A stretch of DNA of 64,000 bases, from assembly GCA_019638015.1 (NCBI GenBank), contig JAHBUP010000001.1:2698424-2762423 (forward strand). Direction: 5' to 3'. A model generated the notes under the pieces. It had not been told where the DNA came from. It made no database searches and worked only from the letters and a program-made list of their open reading frames with translations. Positions 1 through 10,310 of this stretch are shown here, piece by piece (position 1 is the first letter of the stretch; each line of letters starts with the position of its first letter). This stretch comes from Melioribacteraceae bacterium. Lineage in GTDB: Bacteria > Bacteroidota > Ignavibacteria > Ignavibacteriales > Melioribacteraceae. The position numbers and the translations under genes are program-made.

Positions 1-325
1 GAGTGCGGTGCATCAATTCGACCGAATTGGAAAACATTGCATGATTGGGGGCGGCTCGATGGTGAATACTGATGTTCCCCCATTTTTAATGACCTCCGGT
101 TATCCAGCGCGATATATGGGATTAAATATCGTAGGATTAAAGAGACGTGGATTTTCGGTCCAGGAAATAGAAGAAATAAAAGGCGCTTACCATATTTATT
201 ATAATAGCGGACTTACATTTCAGGAAGCAAAAACTAAAATAAAAGATAACTTCCCTTCCTCGCCATACATACAAATGATTCTTGAATTTATGTCGAAATC
301 AACGCGTAATATAATCCGAAAATGA
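1..325 (+). CDS. lpxA: UDP-N-acetylglucosamine acyltransferase LpxA, C-terminal part (5' end outside window)
   Basis: The open frame runs in from the window edge (first whole codon at 2) and ends at 323-325. LpxA transfers a 3-hydroxyacyl chain from ACP to UDP-GlcNAc, the first step of lipid A synthesis, in the cytoplasm. What is visible is the last left-handed beta-helix coil (HQFDRIGKHCMIGGGS) followed by the family's diagnostic GLNIVGLKRRGFS and the C-terminal helical domain. About 108 residues remain of a family usually near 260. The ATG at 322 of the next gene overlaps the stop (ATGA), so the two are probably translationally coupled. Other lipid A genes lie at 51.5-54.3 kb. Confidence 0.95.
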   Translation, partial: SAVHQFDRIGKHCMIGGGSMVNTDVPPFLMTSGYPARYMGLNIVGLKRRGFSVQEIEEIKGAYHIYYNSGLTFQEAKTKIKDNFPSSPYIQMILEFMSKSTRNIIRK

Positions 326-1086
326 AATGGTATTTTATTGATTCCGGTCTTTGCACCGGTAAATACAATATGGATTTCGATATATCTCTAACCGAGGCAT
401 GTAATTCTGATATCGCTTTTTTTAGGATTTATAGATGGAAACCTTATTGCATCTCACTAGGAGCAAATCAATCGTTTGAAGATATAAATCTAGAAACCGC
501 TACTGCAGATAATATTGAAATAGTTAAAAGACCAACCGGAGGCAGAGCCATTCTTCATGCGGAGGAAATCACATATTCAGTGGTATATCCATTAAATTAT
601 GAATACTCCCCAAGAGAACTCTATCAAAAAATTTCATTAGCGTTAATTGAAGGATTAGCTCAATACAATCCTCTGCTGAGAGAATCTGCACTCGAAAATG
701 TTCAGCCTAATTTTTCTAAATTATTAGAAGAACCTTCAGGAGCATTGTGTTTTGCAAGTACAGCAAAAAATGAGGTAAAATATAATGGACAAAAATTAAT
801 TGGCAGTGCTCAGCGTAAAATGAAAAAAGTAATCCTTCAGCACGGCTCTATTTTATGCGGGAATTACCATAGAAATTTGGCAAACTACCTTAATACAGAT
901 GAAGATACAAAAAGTAATCTGCGTAAAGAATTAATCTCAACCACTACTGAAATAGAATCTATACTTAACGAATCTATTAAATATGACCTTCTTAAAAATT
1001 GTTTGGTAGAGGGTTTTCAAGAATACTGGGATATTAAATTTGAATCCGAAATACCTGATATTGCCTTAGCCGAAGATTCTCTGTAA
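322..1086 (+). CDS. Lipoate/octanoate protein transferase (LipM/LplA-type, BPL/LPL fold)
   Basis: A 254-residue protein that probably moves octanoyl or lipoyl groups onto lipoyl domains of 2-oxoacid dehydrogenases or GcvH. Visible family marks are RPTGGRAILH at 70-79 (substrate loop), a Cys at 143 in ALCFAS, KLIGSAQRK at 158-166 with the expected active-site Lys, and ILQHGSIL at 171-178. The Cys at this place plus the GSAQ...LQHGSIL block resembles octanoyltransferase LipM (which uses a catalytic Cys) more than classical LplA, and the short length, without the LplA C-terminal accessory domain, agrees. Whether it uses octanoyl-ACP or free lipoate cannot be told from sequence. It overlaps the lpxA stop by four bases; the functional link to lpxA is not obvious. 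Confidence 0.8.
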   Translation: MKWYFIDSGLCTGKYNMDFDISLTEACNSDIAFFRIYRWKPYCISLGANQSFEDINLETATADNIEIVKRPTGGRAILHAEEITYSVVYPLNYEYSPRELYQKISLALIEGLAQYNPLLRESALENVQPNFSKLLEEPSGALCFASTAKNEVKYNGQKLIGSAQRKMKKVILQHGSILCGNYHRNLANYLNTDEDTKSNLRKELISTTTEIESILNESIKYDLLKNCLVEGFQEYWDIKFESEIPDIALAEDSL

Positions 1087-1126
1087 GAAAAAGCGAGTAC
1101 CATTTTTATCCTGCCCTGTATAATGT

Positions 1127-1134
1127 TAAATTTG
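1127..1134 (+). promoter_or_regulatory. Possible -7 element for the propeller-rfaE operon
   Basis: TAAATTTG matches the Bacteroidota -7 consensus TAnnTTTG and lies 25 bases before the ATG at 1160, in the 73-base gap after the lipoate gene. No TTG is present at the expected spacing upstream (only a T run), so this is a weak call. Confidence 0.3.
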
Positions 1135-1159
1135 TTTAACCATTTCATAACAATTTTGA

Positions 1160-2248
1160 ATGCCTCTAGTGAAAAAATATTTTCTATTATTCTTATTGCT
1201 TTTTAGCGTAACCATTATTCCGCAGGAAAAAACAGATTTAGTATTTGAACTGAAGGGAGTTCAAGTTACTGCAATTACATCAGATGATGATTATTTATGG
1301 GTAGCAACAAATGGAAGCGGCATTTTCCGCTATTCTTCGAGTGGTAAAACATGGAAGCAATATTCAACCTCAAACCAAAATTTGCAGATGGATTTTTTCC
1401 ATAGCATAGCTGCCAATAATGAATTTGTTTGGGCCGGATCTACTGATGGACTTTTCATACTCGACAAAAGGCGTGATAACTGGACAAGAAGAAAATTTGG
1501 GCTTGGCGGTCAATTATCCAATTGGATTAGATCGGTTGTTTATGATAAAGATGAAGATGCCGTTTGGATTGGAAGATTTAAATATTTATCTAAATATGAA
1601 TTAAAGACGAAACGATTTATAGATTACGATTTGACCGTGAGGAATAACGAAAAATCAAACAGCATTAAAACTTTAGCAGTCGAGGGAGATTCGGTATTAT
1701 GGATTGGTACCGAAGCCGGTTTACACAAATATAACAAAACGAAAAAATTGAATGATAATTTTGTTACTTTGTTCTATGATAATAGATTAAATTATTTTAA
1801 TGGTGATGGTGAACAAATTTCTGTTTCTTCATTATTGCCGGAGAGAAATTTTTTATGGATTGGCTTGGATGAGTTTTTGACGACTGAGCGACCCGAATTT
1901 AACCTTGGCGGTTTATACAGGTTTAACCGTAAAAATGAATGGCTAAGAAATGATGACAAAAATGGATTGCCGGCAAACGGCATTTATTCGATGGAGCGAA
2001 CCGGCAATTATATTTGGATTTCCCTCTACCAATTTGGGCAATCTACTAAAGAATCATTTGGAAGAGGATTAGCACTTCTCGATAGGAAGTCAAATAAAAT
2101 TATGAGGATTCAGGATGACAGAATACCACAAACTATTCACGCCATCTATTTTGATCAGGTGAATCTTTGGCTTGGAACCGATAACGGTTTAATAAAAATT
2201 AATTTTATAAATGATCTCGCCAAATGGAATAATAGGGTAAAAAAATGA
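1160..2248 (+). CDS. Secreted beta-propeller protein (two-component-regulator propeller repeats, no kinase)
   Basis: 362 residues. An N-terminal signal peptide (basic VKK, then a Leu/Phe-rich core, residues about 4-20) precedes about seven repeats of the form D-x-L/V-W-I/V-G-T-x-x-G-L, for example WVATNGSGIF, WAGSTDGLF, WIGTEAGLHKY and WLGTDNGLIKIN. These are the blades found in the sensor part of hybrid two-component proteins, but here they stand alone with no histidine kinase domain, so the protein is probably a periplasmic or surface binding or scaffold protein. A GTG at 1169 is an alternative start that still leaves a full signal peptide. Its stop overlaps the rfaE1 start (ATGA), so it is co-expressed with heptose synthesis. 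The specific ligand or role is unknown. Confidence 0.75.
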   Translation: MPLVKKYFLLFLLLFSVTIIPQEKTDLVFELKGVQVTAITSDDDYLWVATNGSGIFRYSSSGKTWKQYSTSNQNLQMDFFHSIAANNEFVWAGSTDGLFILDKRRDNWTRRKFGLGGQLSNWIRSVVYDKDEDAVWIGRFKYLSKYELKTKRFIDYDLTVRNNEKSNSIKTLAVEGDSVLWIGTEAGLHKYNKTKKLNDNFVTLFYDNRLNYFNGDGEQISVSSLLPERNFLWIGLDEFLTTERPEFNLGGLYRFNRKNEWLRNDDKNGLPANGIYSMERTGNYIWISLYQFGQSTKESFGRGLALLDRKSNKIMRIQDDRIPQTIHAIYFDQVNLWLGTDNGLIKINFINDLAKWNNRVKK

Positions 2249-3237
2249 TTAGTACATCTCAAAAAAAATTAAATCAGTTGAAGAAAAAATTTAACGGCAA
2301 AAAGATTGCTGTTATTGGTGATATGATGCTCGATTCATATTTCTGGGGCTCTGTTTCAAGAGTCTCCCCCGAAGCTCCCGTTCCCGTTGTTGAAATTGAT
2401 GATGAGTTTCAAAGATTTGGCGGAGCGATGAATGTTGCTTATAATATTTTAACTCTTGGTGGGACTCCAATTCCAATTGGAATTTTAGGCAATGATCAGG
2501 ATGCGGAGATAATGAAAGATTTGATGAAGAAAACAGGAATCAATAGCTCCTCCCTAATTATTGATAATCAAAGACCAACTACAAACAAAACTCGTGTTAT
2601 TGCCAATAACCAGCATGTGGTAAGAATCGATAAAGAAAAAAGAAATCCGATCTCATCACAAGTAGAAGCAAAAATTATAAACACCTTGAAGAAAAATATT
2701 AAAAATATAAATGCAATCATCCTGGAAGATTACAATAAGGGAGTGCTTACTCAATCATTGATTAGAGCCGCAATCAAACTTGCTAATGAGAATGAAGTTA
2801 TAATTACTGTTGATCCAAAGTTTAATAATTTTTTTGAATACCAGAATGTTACTGTTTTTAAGCCAAACAGAAAAGAAACCGAAGACGCGCTTGGTATCCG
2901 TATACAATCTTCTGAAGATTTGAAAAAAGCCGGGCATCTACTTCTCGAAAAACTAAATGCTAAATATGTTTTACTTACTCTTGGAGAAGAAGGAATTTCT
3001 CTTTTCCAGAGAGGAAAATCAGAAGTTAAAATAGCAACTAAAGCCAGAAAGGTTGCAGATGTATCCGGCGCCGGAGATACAGTAATATCCACTCTAACAA
3101 TGGCATTGTGCGCAGGTGCAAATATATATGATGCAGCATATCTCGCCAATTATGCCGGCGGCTTAGTTTGCCAGGAAGTAGGTATTGTCCCAATCTCACT
3201 TGACTATTTATTTAAAACTGTTGGAGAAGAGATATAA
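2245..3237 (+). CDS. rfaE1: D-glycero-beta-D-manno-heptose-7-phosphate kinase
   Basis: 330 residues, a PfkB/ribokinase-fold sugar kinase that phosphorylates heptose 7-phosphate at C1 in ADP-heptose synthesis for the LPS inner core. Seen are the N-terminal GDMMLDSYFWGSVSRVSPEAP block (residues 25-45), the FGGAMNVAYN substrate region (58-67) and the C-terminal anion-hole motif GAGDTV at 275-280 with catalytic Asp278. It corresponds to the N-terminal domain of E. coli HldE; the adenylyltransferase is a separate gene directly downstream with a one-base overlap. Start ATG 2245 overlaps the preceding stop. Confidence 0.93.
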   Translation: MISTSQKKLNQLKKKFNGKKIAVIGDMMLDSYFWGSVSRVSPEAPVPVVEIDDEFQRFGGAMNVAYNILTLGGTPIPIGILGNDQDAEIMKDLMKKTGINSSSLIIDNQRPTTNKTRVIANNQHVVRIDKEKRNPISSQVEAKIINTLKKNIKNINAIILEDYNKGVLTQSLIRAAIKLANENEVIITVDPKFNNFFEYQNVTVFKPNRKETEDALGIRIQSSEDLKKAGHLLLEKLNAKYVLLTLGEEGISLFQRGKSEVKIATKARKVADVSGAGDTVISTLTMALCAGANIYDAAYLANYAGGLVCQEVGIVPISLDYLFKTVGEEI

Positions 3238-3710
3238 TGATTTTATCAGTTAATGAATTAATAACTATTAGACTTCAGCTCAAGCATGAGAACAAGAAAG
3301 TAGTTTTTACGAATGGCGTTTTTGATATATTGCACGCAGGCCATGTAGATTATATAAATAAGGCAAAAGATAAAGGAGATATTTTAATTGTAGCGCTAAA
3401 CTCCGACTTGTCAGTTAAAAAAATTAAGGGAGAAAATCGCCCAATAGTTCCTCAATATGAACGAGGTTTTATAATCTCCAATCTCAAAGCTGTAGATTAT
3501 GTAACATTCTTCGATGAAGAAACTCCTTACGAAGTAATAAAAAAGTTAATTCCCGATGTTTTGATAAAAGGAGCCGATTGGGCTCCTGAAAATATTGTGG
3601 GTAAAGATATTGTTGAAGCAAATGGTGGAACTGTTCAAACAATTGAGTTTGTTAATCAAACATCTACAACAAATATTATTAAAACAGTAATCGAGAGATA
3701 TTCTAAATAA
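3237..3710 (+). CDS. rfaE2: D-glycero-beta-D-manno-heptose-1-phosphate adenylyltransferase
   Basis: 157 residues, nucleotidyltransferase of the cytidylyltransferase-like fold. FTNGVFDILHAGH at 24-36 carries the HxGH signature, and the C-terminal part has the TSTTNII motif that closes the nucleotide site. It makes ADP-heptose from heptose-1-phosphate and ATP, completing the step after RfaE1. In Proteobacteria the two activities are fused in HldE; here the order kinase-adenylyltransferase is kept as two genes overlapping by one base (TAATG). The next gene begins on the base after its stop. Confidence 0.93.
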   Translation: MILSVNELITIRLQLKHENKKVVFTNGVFDILHAGHVDYINKAKDKGDILIVALNSDLSVKKIKGENRPIVPQYERGFIISNLKAVDYVTFFDEETPYEVIKKLIPDVLIKGADWAPENIVGKDIVEANGGTVQTIEFVNQTSTTNIIKTVIERYSK

Positions 3711-6700
3711 ATGGAAGAAAATCTGGAACCAAAAATTAAGCGTTCATTTTTTCGCAAACTGATTAATGTTTTTATCGGTTTCGCAATTTTTTTGGTTTTT
3801 ATACTAATCATTTTTATTGGAATTTCTCAGACAAAAACCTTTCGAGAGTATTTACGCAATAAAACAATCGAACTGGTAAATGATGAAATTAATGGCAGAT
3901 TAGATATTGGAAGTATTGAAGGTACTTTATTTACAAGACTTAAGCTTAACAACACCTCTATCACTATTGGAAAAGACACTTTAATTAATGCAAATCTCAT
4001 AGAAGTAAACATAAATCCTATTCATTTATTCCTACAAAACATCTCACTTAAAAGAATACTCCTAAGCGATGTTCATATAAATTTACTGCAAGATTCAACC
4101 GGTAAGTGGAACTATGAAAATTTAATGAAACCTTCCCCCGAAGACACTACAAAGTCAGATTTTAAATTTAAGATTCAACTGAGTGATTTTTCATTACAAA
4201 ATATTACTATAAAAAGACAATCCCTTAATTATATTGGCTCAACGGCTTCCTATAAAACCCTAAATTTTGATGACCTTAGGCTGGATAATTTTTATTTGTC
4301 AGCATCAGCTTTTATCGACATTTACAATTCCAATTACCTTCTCAAGCTAAAGGAAATTGCATTTACTCCAAACTCAACACGATTTAATTTGAGGAATATA
4401 TCGGGTGATTTTGCCGTTACTAAAGATTTTGTAAGTATTAGTAATTTCTATTTTATCACGGACAGCAGTCAAATTAATTTGGACTTCAGAATAGATAGTC
4501 TCGATTTATTTGCGGGGATAGAGCTGGATGATCTTAAAAACTACCCTATATACATAAACATTGATGCTCCTTCATTCAATTTTGACGACCTCTCTTCTTA
4601 TATAGAATCCACTGAGATTCTGAAAGGTAGCCCCTCGCTAAAACTTTCGGCACAAGGGTATTTTGGCAACTTCACAATTGGGAAAGCTTCTATTGATTAT
4701 AGAAACACTTCAATAAATTTTAATGGAAGAGTTCAGAATTTGAATAACCCTTCAAAACTTTATCTAAAGGCAAAACTTGAAAAGACAAATGTTGACTATC
4801 ACGATATTAATGCTTTAATGCCATGGCTTGAATTGCCTGAATATGCTAAAAGTCAGTTCACCGATCTCAATATGGAATTTGAAGGTGAACCAACCAATTT
4901 TAAAAGTAAACTTAAAGGCAACATTGATAATGGTTCAATTTCAGTTTCAGCTGATATGAATCTGGGTGTGGAGCCAATAATTTATGATATTAAATTTGAG
5001 TCAAAAGAAATTAATCTCTTCCCCATTTTGAATATTCCCACAAAATTAAATTCATTCGGCTCAATTAAAGGAGCTGGTTCGAATTTCAATAATTTAGAAA
5101 CACAATTAAAGTTTGATGCATCAAGTTCAATATTCGATGATTACTATATCGACCAATTAAATATATCCTCTAAAGCATCCGAGAAGAGAATTGATTTAAC
5201 GATAGAGGGAAACGTTGGCGAGATAGAAGCACTCGTGATTGGTGAAATGGATTTCCGTAAAGATACTATTCCCGAATATAATTTTCTTGGGAGTTTGAAG
5301 AATATTGACTTAGCGAAAGTATTAAAGGATAATTATTATGATAGCAATTTAAACTTCTATTTTAGTGCCGAGGGAAAGGGAATCGATATCGATGAAATGA
5401 ATGGCAATTTCTCTTTTGGAATTGATTCATCCCGATTTAGAGATAAAAATATTGGCTACTCCAATATCGATTTGAATATTCAAAAGGATTCATTACAAAG
5501 AAATATTAAACTTGTGTCGGACTTTTTGGATTTCGAACTTTATGGCAATTTTTCCTTATTGCATGCTGCCGAGCTTCTTGCTTATGAGGGAAAAGTATTC
5601 TCGACTATTATCACAGAAAAAATTAGGGATTTGAATCCCCTCTCCTCAGTTTCCGAATATAAAAAAATTGAAGTGCCCTCATCTATAATTCCTCCGGCAA
5701 TTACCGATTCATTGAAGATTAATTACGATTATCTCTTTAAAGATTTCGAATTAATTTCAATGCTGATTGGCAGTAATAGGATGGAAATTTCAGGTAAAGG
5801 CGATGGAATAATAAGTAATGATGGGAGAATTTTTTCCATTACAGTCAACACTGATCTTGAGTATATAATAATCACCCGTGAAGATCAAACGGTTTATTTA
5901 TCTGGCTCACTATTAAAAATTAATTTATCGAGAGATAATACATCTTTTTCATTCGATGATCTTTGGGGATCGGTAGCTCTGGCTAGCAAAAGATTTTACT
6001 TCGGACAAAATTACAAGGATATCTTCGCCGAACTTAATTTTAACCACAGCATTGTTGACTATAATACTGCCGTTGAGATTGACGATATGCTAAAGACAAA
6101 ACTGAAAGGGAAAATATTCATTGGTGATACACAGCAGCAGATCTTTATTGATAGTCTTAAATTAAAAGTAAGTGACTTTGAGTTTACAAATAAAGATACA
6201 ATTAGAGCCTTCTTTAATCCATTTCAGTTTATGATAGACCATTGTGCCCTTCATCGGGACAGCACCAATATTGATATCAAAGGAACCATTGAAAACAGCG
6301 GTGCTCTAAATTTAACTCTTTTACTCGATAATATATCTGGAGATATTTTAGGTAAATATCTATTGGGGATCGAGGATAATAAACTAGTTGGGGATGGCAA
6401 ATTAAAAGCAAGAATCACAGGAGACCTCACAGCTCCAATACTTAAAGTTGAAACTCAGATTGACAATTTAATTTATGCCGAAACAAAACTCGGCTCACTT
6501 CAGGGAATGATTGATTATGATGAACAAGTTCTAAATGCCAATCTTACTTTTTTAGATTCGACAAATAATAAAAATTCTCCTCTACTTACTTTGAAAGGTC
6601 ATTTACCTATCAACTTAAGCATTGGCACGGTAGATAAAAGGATATTTGACGATCGCGAGCTAAGTTTTTCATTGAAGTCATCGAAGTTCAATTTAAATGC

Positions 6701-8195
6701 CCTAGGAAGAACAATTCCCGCAATATTTAATCAACGCGGTTTTCTGGATGCTGATGTGAATCTTAGCGGTACTTTATATAAACCTAAATATACTGGTTAT
6801 GTTAATCTCACAGACGGTTATTTTAAAATGGATTTTAATAACCTAGAGTATAAGTGCAGTGGGAAAGCACTATTTACTAATTCCGGATTAAATTTTGAAG
6901 ATTTTACAATTGAAAATACAGGGGAAAATAAGTTAACCAGTCTATTGAGAAGCAATGGTGCTATTCAATTTGAAGGTTTTGAAATGAAAGATTTATCTTT
7001 CAATTTTTTTGGTGATATAGCATTATTTGGAATGGAGACTCAGAAAATTGATCCTCTTTTTTATGGTGATTTGGTTATTGGAACGGATGGTGATTTAAAA
7101 TTAACAAAAATTAATAATCGATATTACCTGAAAGGTGATATTGTTCTTAAAAATACAAACCTTGTTTATACAACCGGCATTGAAAACTATTCAGCTTCAT
7201 CGAAAAATTTTGATTTTACTTTTATAGAAGACACACTTAATAGAGATGCCGAATTAATAAGATTCAGAAAAATTTTAGAACAGGAATTGACTAGTAAATC
7301 GGCCTTGGATGGCAAGAAGCAAAACCAGATTAATCTCGATTACTCATTCGGAATTAGAGCGGACAATGAAGCTAAATTAACATTTATTTTATCGCAGGCT
7401 GCAAACCAAAAGCTAACAGTTTTAATGAGGGGCGATATTAAATATGAAAGTACAAACAATCAAATTTTTGCTCAAGGAGGTTTCGAACTTCTTCCCGGGT
7501 CAAAATTAGATTTTTTCAAAGTATTTGAAGCAACCGGGAAAATTTCTTTTGAAAGTGATATCACCAATCCATATCTGGATATTGTTGCAACTTATACTTC
7601 CGATTACGTTGATCCGCGAGATGAGACAGGAACACCTCAGGATGTTGCGGTAAAAATTAAAATCCAAGGACCATTATCTCAGCTCGGCCAAAATATAGCA
7701 AGCAATCCTGAAAGTATGAGCATATATGTAGGGGCAAGAAATATTCAGAATAATGTTCGTGATTCAAAGTACGATTATGCTGATGCGCTCTCCTTCATAT
7801 TATTTTCCAAATTTAAAGATGATTTAACTGCGCAAGATCGTACTGAGATTGCGGGTACCTCAAGCGTCATTGGAAATACCGCTACCTCATTTTTAGGTTC
7901 GGTACTATCAAGTTTTGTAAATTCAACAGTTGGTGATTTAGTAAATAATATTTCTATAAATCAATCTGGGGACTCCTACAAGTTTTCTTTGGGCGGTAGA
8001 TTTCAAAATCTCAGGTATAGCTTCGGTGGCACAACCGAAGTATTTCAAAATATTTCGAAAGCAAATTTAAAGGTTGAATATTTATTTAATCCACGCTTCT
8101 TAATAAGACTTGAACGAAAAGAACCTATTGGTTCCAATTATAGTTTAGATGACAAAGTAACTGAAATGGCACTTAAATATAGATTCGAGTTTTAA
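3711..8195 (+). CDS. tamB: TamB-like translocation/assembly module protein (DUF490)
   Basis: 1,494 residues. One N-terminal membrane segment (about 18-38) follows a short basic cytoplasmic tail; the remainder is a very long beta-rich, repeat-like region with AsmA-like character (GSI(E/K)G, LDFRIDSL and similar short strands), ending in the conserved TamB/DUF490 C-terminal domain (about 1130-1494) that finishes in an aromatic-rich RF-type strand (KYRFEF). TamB-family proteins bridge inner and outer membranes and act in outer-membrane protein assembly and phospholipid transport. The size is typical. It sits between LPS heptose genes and a BamA-type barrel gene, which fits an envelope role. Its last base overlaps the rnr start (TAATG). 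Confidence 0.85.
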   Translation: MEENLEPKIKRSFFRKLINVFIGFAIFLVFILIIFIGISQTKTFREYLRNKTIELVNDEINGRLDIGSIEGTLFTRLKLNNTSITIGKDTLINANLIEVNINPIHLFLQNISLKRILLSDVHINLLQDSTGKWNYENLMKPSPEDTTKSDFKFKIQLSDFSLQNITIKRQSLNYIGSTASYKTLNFDDLRLDNFYLSASAFIDIYNSNYLLKLKEIAFTPNSTRFNLRNISGDFAVTKDFVSISNFYFITDSSQINLDFRIDSLDLFAGIELDDLKNYPIYINIDAPSFNFDDLSSYIESTEILKGSPSLKLSAQGYFGNFTIGKASIDYRNTSINFNGRVQNLNNPSKLYLKAKLEKTNVDYHDINALMPWLELPEYAKSQFTDLNMEFEGEPTNFKSKLKGNIDNGSISVSADMNLGVEPIIYDIKFESKEINLFPILNIPTKLNSFGSIKGAGSNFNNLETQLKFDASSSIFDDYYIDQLNISSKASEKRIDLTIEGNVGEIEALVIGEMDFRKDTIPEYNFLGSLKNIDLAKVLKDNYYDSNLNFYFSAEGKGIDIDEMNGNFSFGIDSSRFRDKNIGYSNIDLNIQKDSLQRNIKLVSDFLDFELYGNFSLLHAAELLAYEGKVFSTIITEKIRDLNPLSSVSEYKKIEVPSSIIPPAITDSLKINYDYLFKDFELISMLIGSNRMEISGKGDGIISNDGRIFSITVNTDLEYIIITREDQTVYLSGSLLKINLSRDNTSFSFDDLWGSVALASKRFYFGQNYKDIFAELNFNHSIVDYNTAVEIDDMLKTKLKGKIFIGDTQQQIFIDSLKLKVSDFEFTNKDTIRAFFNPFQFMIDHCALHRDSTNIDIKGTIENSGALNLTLLLDNISGDILGKYLLGIEDNKLVGDGKLKARITGDLTAPILKVETQIDNLIYAETKLGSLQGMIDYDEQVLNANLTFLDSTNNKNSPLLTLKGHLPINLSIGTVDKRIFDDRELSFSLKSSKFNLNALGRTIPAIFNQRGFLDADVNLSGTLYKPKYTGYVNLTDGYFKMDFNNLEYKCSGKALFTNSGLNFEDFTIENTGENKLTSLLRSNGAIQFEGFEMKDLSFNFFGDIALFGMETQKIDPLFYGDLVIGTDGDLKLTKINNRYYLKGDIVLKNTNLVYTTGIENYSASSKNFDFTFIEDTLNRDAELIRFRKILEQELTSKSALDGKKQNQINLDYSFGIRADNEAKLTFILSQAANQKLTVLMRGDIKYESTNNQIFAQGGFELLPGSKLDFFKVFEATGKISFESDITNPYLDIVATYTSDYVDPRDETGTPQDVAVKIKIQGPLSQLGQNIASNPESMSIYVGARNIQNNVRDSKYDYADALSFILFSKFKDDLTAQDRTEIAGTSSVIGNTATSFLGSVLSSFVNSTVGDLVNNISINQSGDSYKFSLGGRFQNLRYSFGGTTEVFQNISKANLKVEYLFNPRFLIRLERKEPIGSNYSLDDKVTEMALKYRFEF

Positions 8196-10291
8196 TGAAA
8201 AAAGAAATCAAAGCATATTTTAAGAATCACCCTTCGATCAGTATCAAAGCTGTTGATTTAGCAAAAAAATTGAGAATCACCGAAGAGTACCAATACGCAG
8301 AATTGAAAAGTGTTCTCTTTCGTTTATACGAAGAAGAATATCTTGAAAAAATTGGCAAGCGTTATCAATTAAGAAAAGCCGCATCCGAAAAATTAATAGG
8401 AAATGTTCAGCTTGTTAATGATGGAGATTATGCATTCGTCATACTTAAAAATAGCAGCATGGAGGATATTTTTGTAGTTGGGAAAAACTTAAATACCGCA
8501 TTCGACGGCGACTTGGTTGAGGTGGTTTTACTAAATAAAAAATCGGGTAAAAGTACTGAGGGGAAAATAGTTGAAATAGTTGAACGCAAACGAGATGAAG
8601 TTGTTGGGATTCTTAAAAAACAAAAATCCTATTTCTTTGTTATCCCCGACGAATCTAAAATTCATAGGCATTTTTATATTAATGAAAAAAAATTGGGCAA
8701 TGCTAAAGACGGTGATAAAGTAGTTGTTCATAAAATTACATGGAAAGCGGAATCAGAAAATCCCGAAGGAGAAATAAAAGAGGTATTGGGGAAAGCCGGA
8801 AGTTATGATGCGGAGATTGCTTCAATCGCTCGCCAATTCGGGCTATCATACAAATTTCCAAAAGCAGTATTGAAACAAGCGAATGAAATTCCTACACAAA
8901 TTTCAGAAGAAGAGATTTCTAAAAGAATTGATTTGCGAGAAAAAAATATCTTTACCATAGATCCAGATGATGCTAAAGATTTTGATGACGCAGTCTCTGT
9001 GGACATTCTTCCTAATGGTAATTACTCAGTTGGAATTCATATCGCTGATGTTAGTCATTTTATACCCACCGGAAGCCCCATTTATAATGAAGCACTTGAA
9101 AGAGGTACCAGTGTTTATATTGTTGGTAAAGTGATTCCTATGCTCCCCGAAAAACTTTCGAACAATATTTGCTCACTAGTACCATTCGAAGATAGACTCA
9201 CCTATTCGGTATTAGTTGAAATGAGTCCTCTTCATAAGATTATATCATATGAAATAAAAAAATCAGTTATAAATAGCAAAAGAAGATTTACATATGATGA
9301 AGCTCAAAATATAATTGAAAGCGGCAAAGGAGATTTTAATTCCGAGATCGCTTTACTATTTAAGATTTCACAAACTTTGAGAAATGAACGGATTAAGAAA
9401 GGAAGTATAAACTTTTTCTCCCCTGAGGTTGTCTTTAAACTGGATAAAAATGGAACTCCCATTGATATTCAAATTAAGCAAGTGCGTGAAAGTAACAATT
9501 TGATTGAAGAGTTTATGCTGCTGGCAAATAAAATTATTGCTAAACACATAAAGGTCGAAAAGAACAAAATTATTGCTCCTTTTGTTTATAGAGTGCATGA
9601 TTTACCCGATAAAGAAAAAGTTGGAGAATTTGCGAGATTTGTGCAATCGTTAGGATACTCTTTCGATCCTAATGCAACAAACAAGTCTAAGCAATTTCAA
9701 AAATTACTTGATCAAGTTAAAGGAACTGAAGAGGATGCTGTAGTTAATGAGATTGCAATTAGATCAATGGCTAAGGCGGTTTACTCAACTGAGAATATTG
9801 GACATTACGGATTGGGATTTAAAGATTATACCCATTTCACTTCTCCAATCCGAAGGTTTCCCGATCTTATTGTCCATAAATTAATTTTCAATTTCATTGA
9901 GAATAAAAGGGAGAAAAATTTCTCTCTGGAAGAATTAACAGAAATTTGCAATCATGCATCGGCCCGAGAAAGAAATGCTGTAAATGCCGAACGATTATCG
10001 GTTAAGTTGAAACAAATTGAATATTTAAAAGGTAAAGTCGGTTCTGAATTTCATGCTATTGTTTCTGGTATTACACATTTTGGAATATTTGTGGAATTAA
10101 ATCAAACTTTAGCTGAAGGTCTTATAAGACTTAGAGATATGGATGATGATTATTACATTTTTGATGAAAAGAATTATTCTGTAGTTGGAAAGCGAAATAA
10201 GAAAAGAATACGTCTTGGAGATAAAGTATTAGTGAAACTAATAAATGTTGATGAGCAAAAAAGAGCATTAGATTTTATGCTTCTCGGTTAA
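8195..10291 (+). CDS. rnr: Ribonuclease R (3'-5' exoribonuclease)
   Basis: 698 residues, in the size range of RNase R. Domain order is an N-terminal winged-helix-like domain (about 1-65), cold-shock-type OB domains (about 70-230), the RNB catalytic domain starting at the signature IDPDDAKDFDDAVSV (about 254-268), whose Asp cluster binds the catalytic metals, and a C-terminal S1 domain (about 615-698). The motif HFTSPIRRFPDL is the RNB YThFTSPIRRYxDL block. It degrades structured RNA hydrolytically. There is no long basic tail after S1 as seen in E. coli RNase R. Co-transcription with tamB (one-base overlap) is structural context only; no functional link is claimed. Confidence 0.93.
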   Translation: MKKEIKAYFKNHPSISIKAVDLAKKLRITEEYQYAELKSVLFRLYEEEYLEKIGKRYQLRKAASEKLIGNVQLVNDGDYAFVILKNSSMEDIFVVGKNLNTAFDGDLVEVVLLNKKSGKSTEGKIVEIVERKRDEVVGILKKQKSYFFVIPDESKIHRHFYINEKKLGNAKDGDKVVVHKITWKAESENPEGEIKEVLGKAGSYDAEIASIARQFGLSYKFPKAVLKQANEIPTQISEEEISKRIDLREKNIFTIDPDDAKDFDDAVSVDILPNGNYSVGIHIADVSHFIPTGSPIYNEALERGTSVYIVGKVIPMLPEKLSNNICSLVPFEDRLTYSVLVEMSPLHKIISYEIKKSVINSKRRFTYDEAQNIIESGKGDFNSEIALLFKISQTLRNERIKKGSINFFSPEVVFKLDKNGTPIDIQIKQVRESNNLIEEFMLLANKIIAKHIKVEKNKIIAPFVYRVHDLPDKEKVGEFARFVQSLGYSFDPNATNKSKQFQKLLDQVKGTEEDAVVNEIAIRSMAKAVYSTENIGHYGLGFKDYTHFTSPIRRFPDLIVHKLIFNFIENKREKNFSLEELTEICNHASARERNAVNAERLSVKLKQIEYLKGKVGSEFHAIVSGITHFGIFVELNQTLAEGLIRLRDMDDDYYIFDEKNYSVVGKRNKKRIRLGDKVLVKLINVDEQKRALDFMLLG

Positions 10292-10310
10292 AAAATTATC
10301 TGAGGAAACA

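Noticed and set aside
2751..3149. Minus-strand open frame of 132 codons within rfaE1
   Set aside because: Shadow of a well-supported kinase gene.
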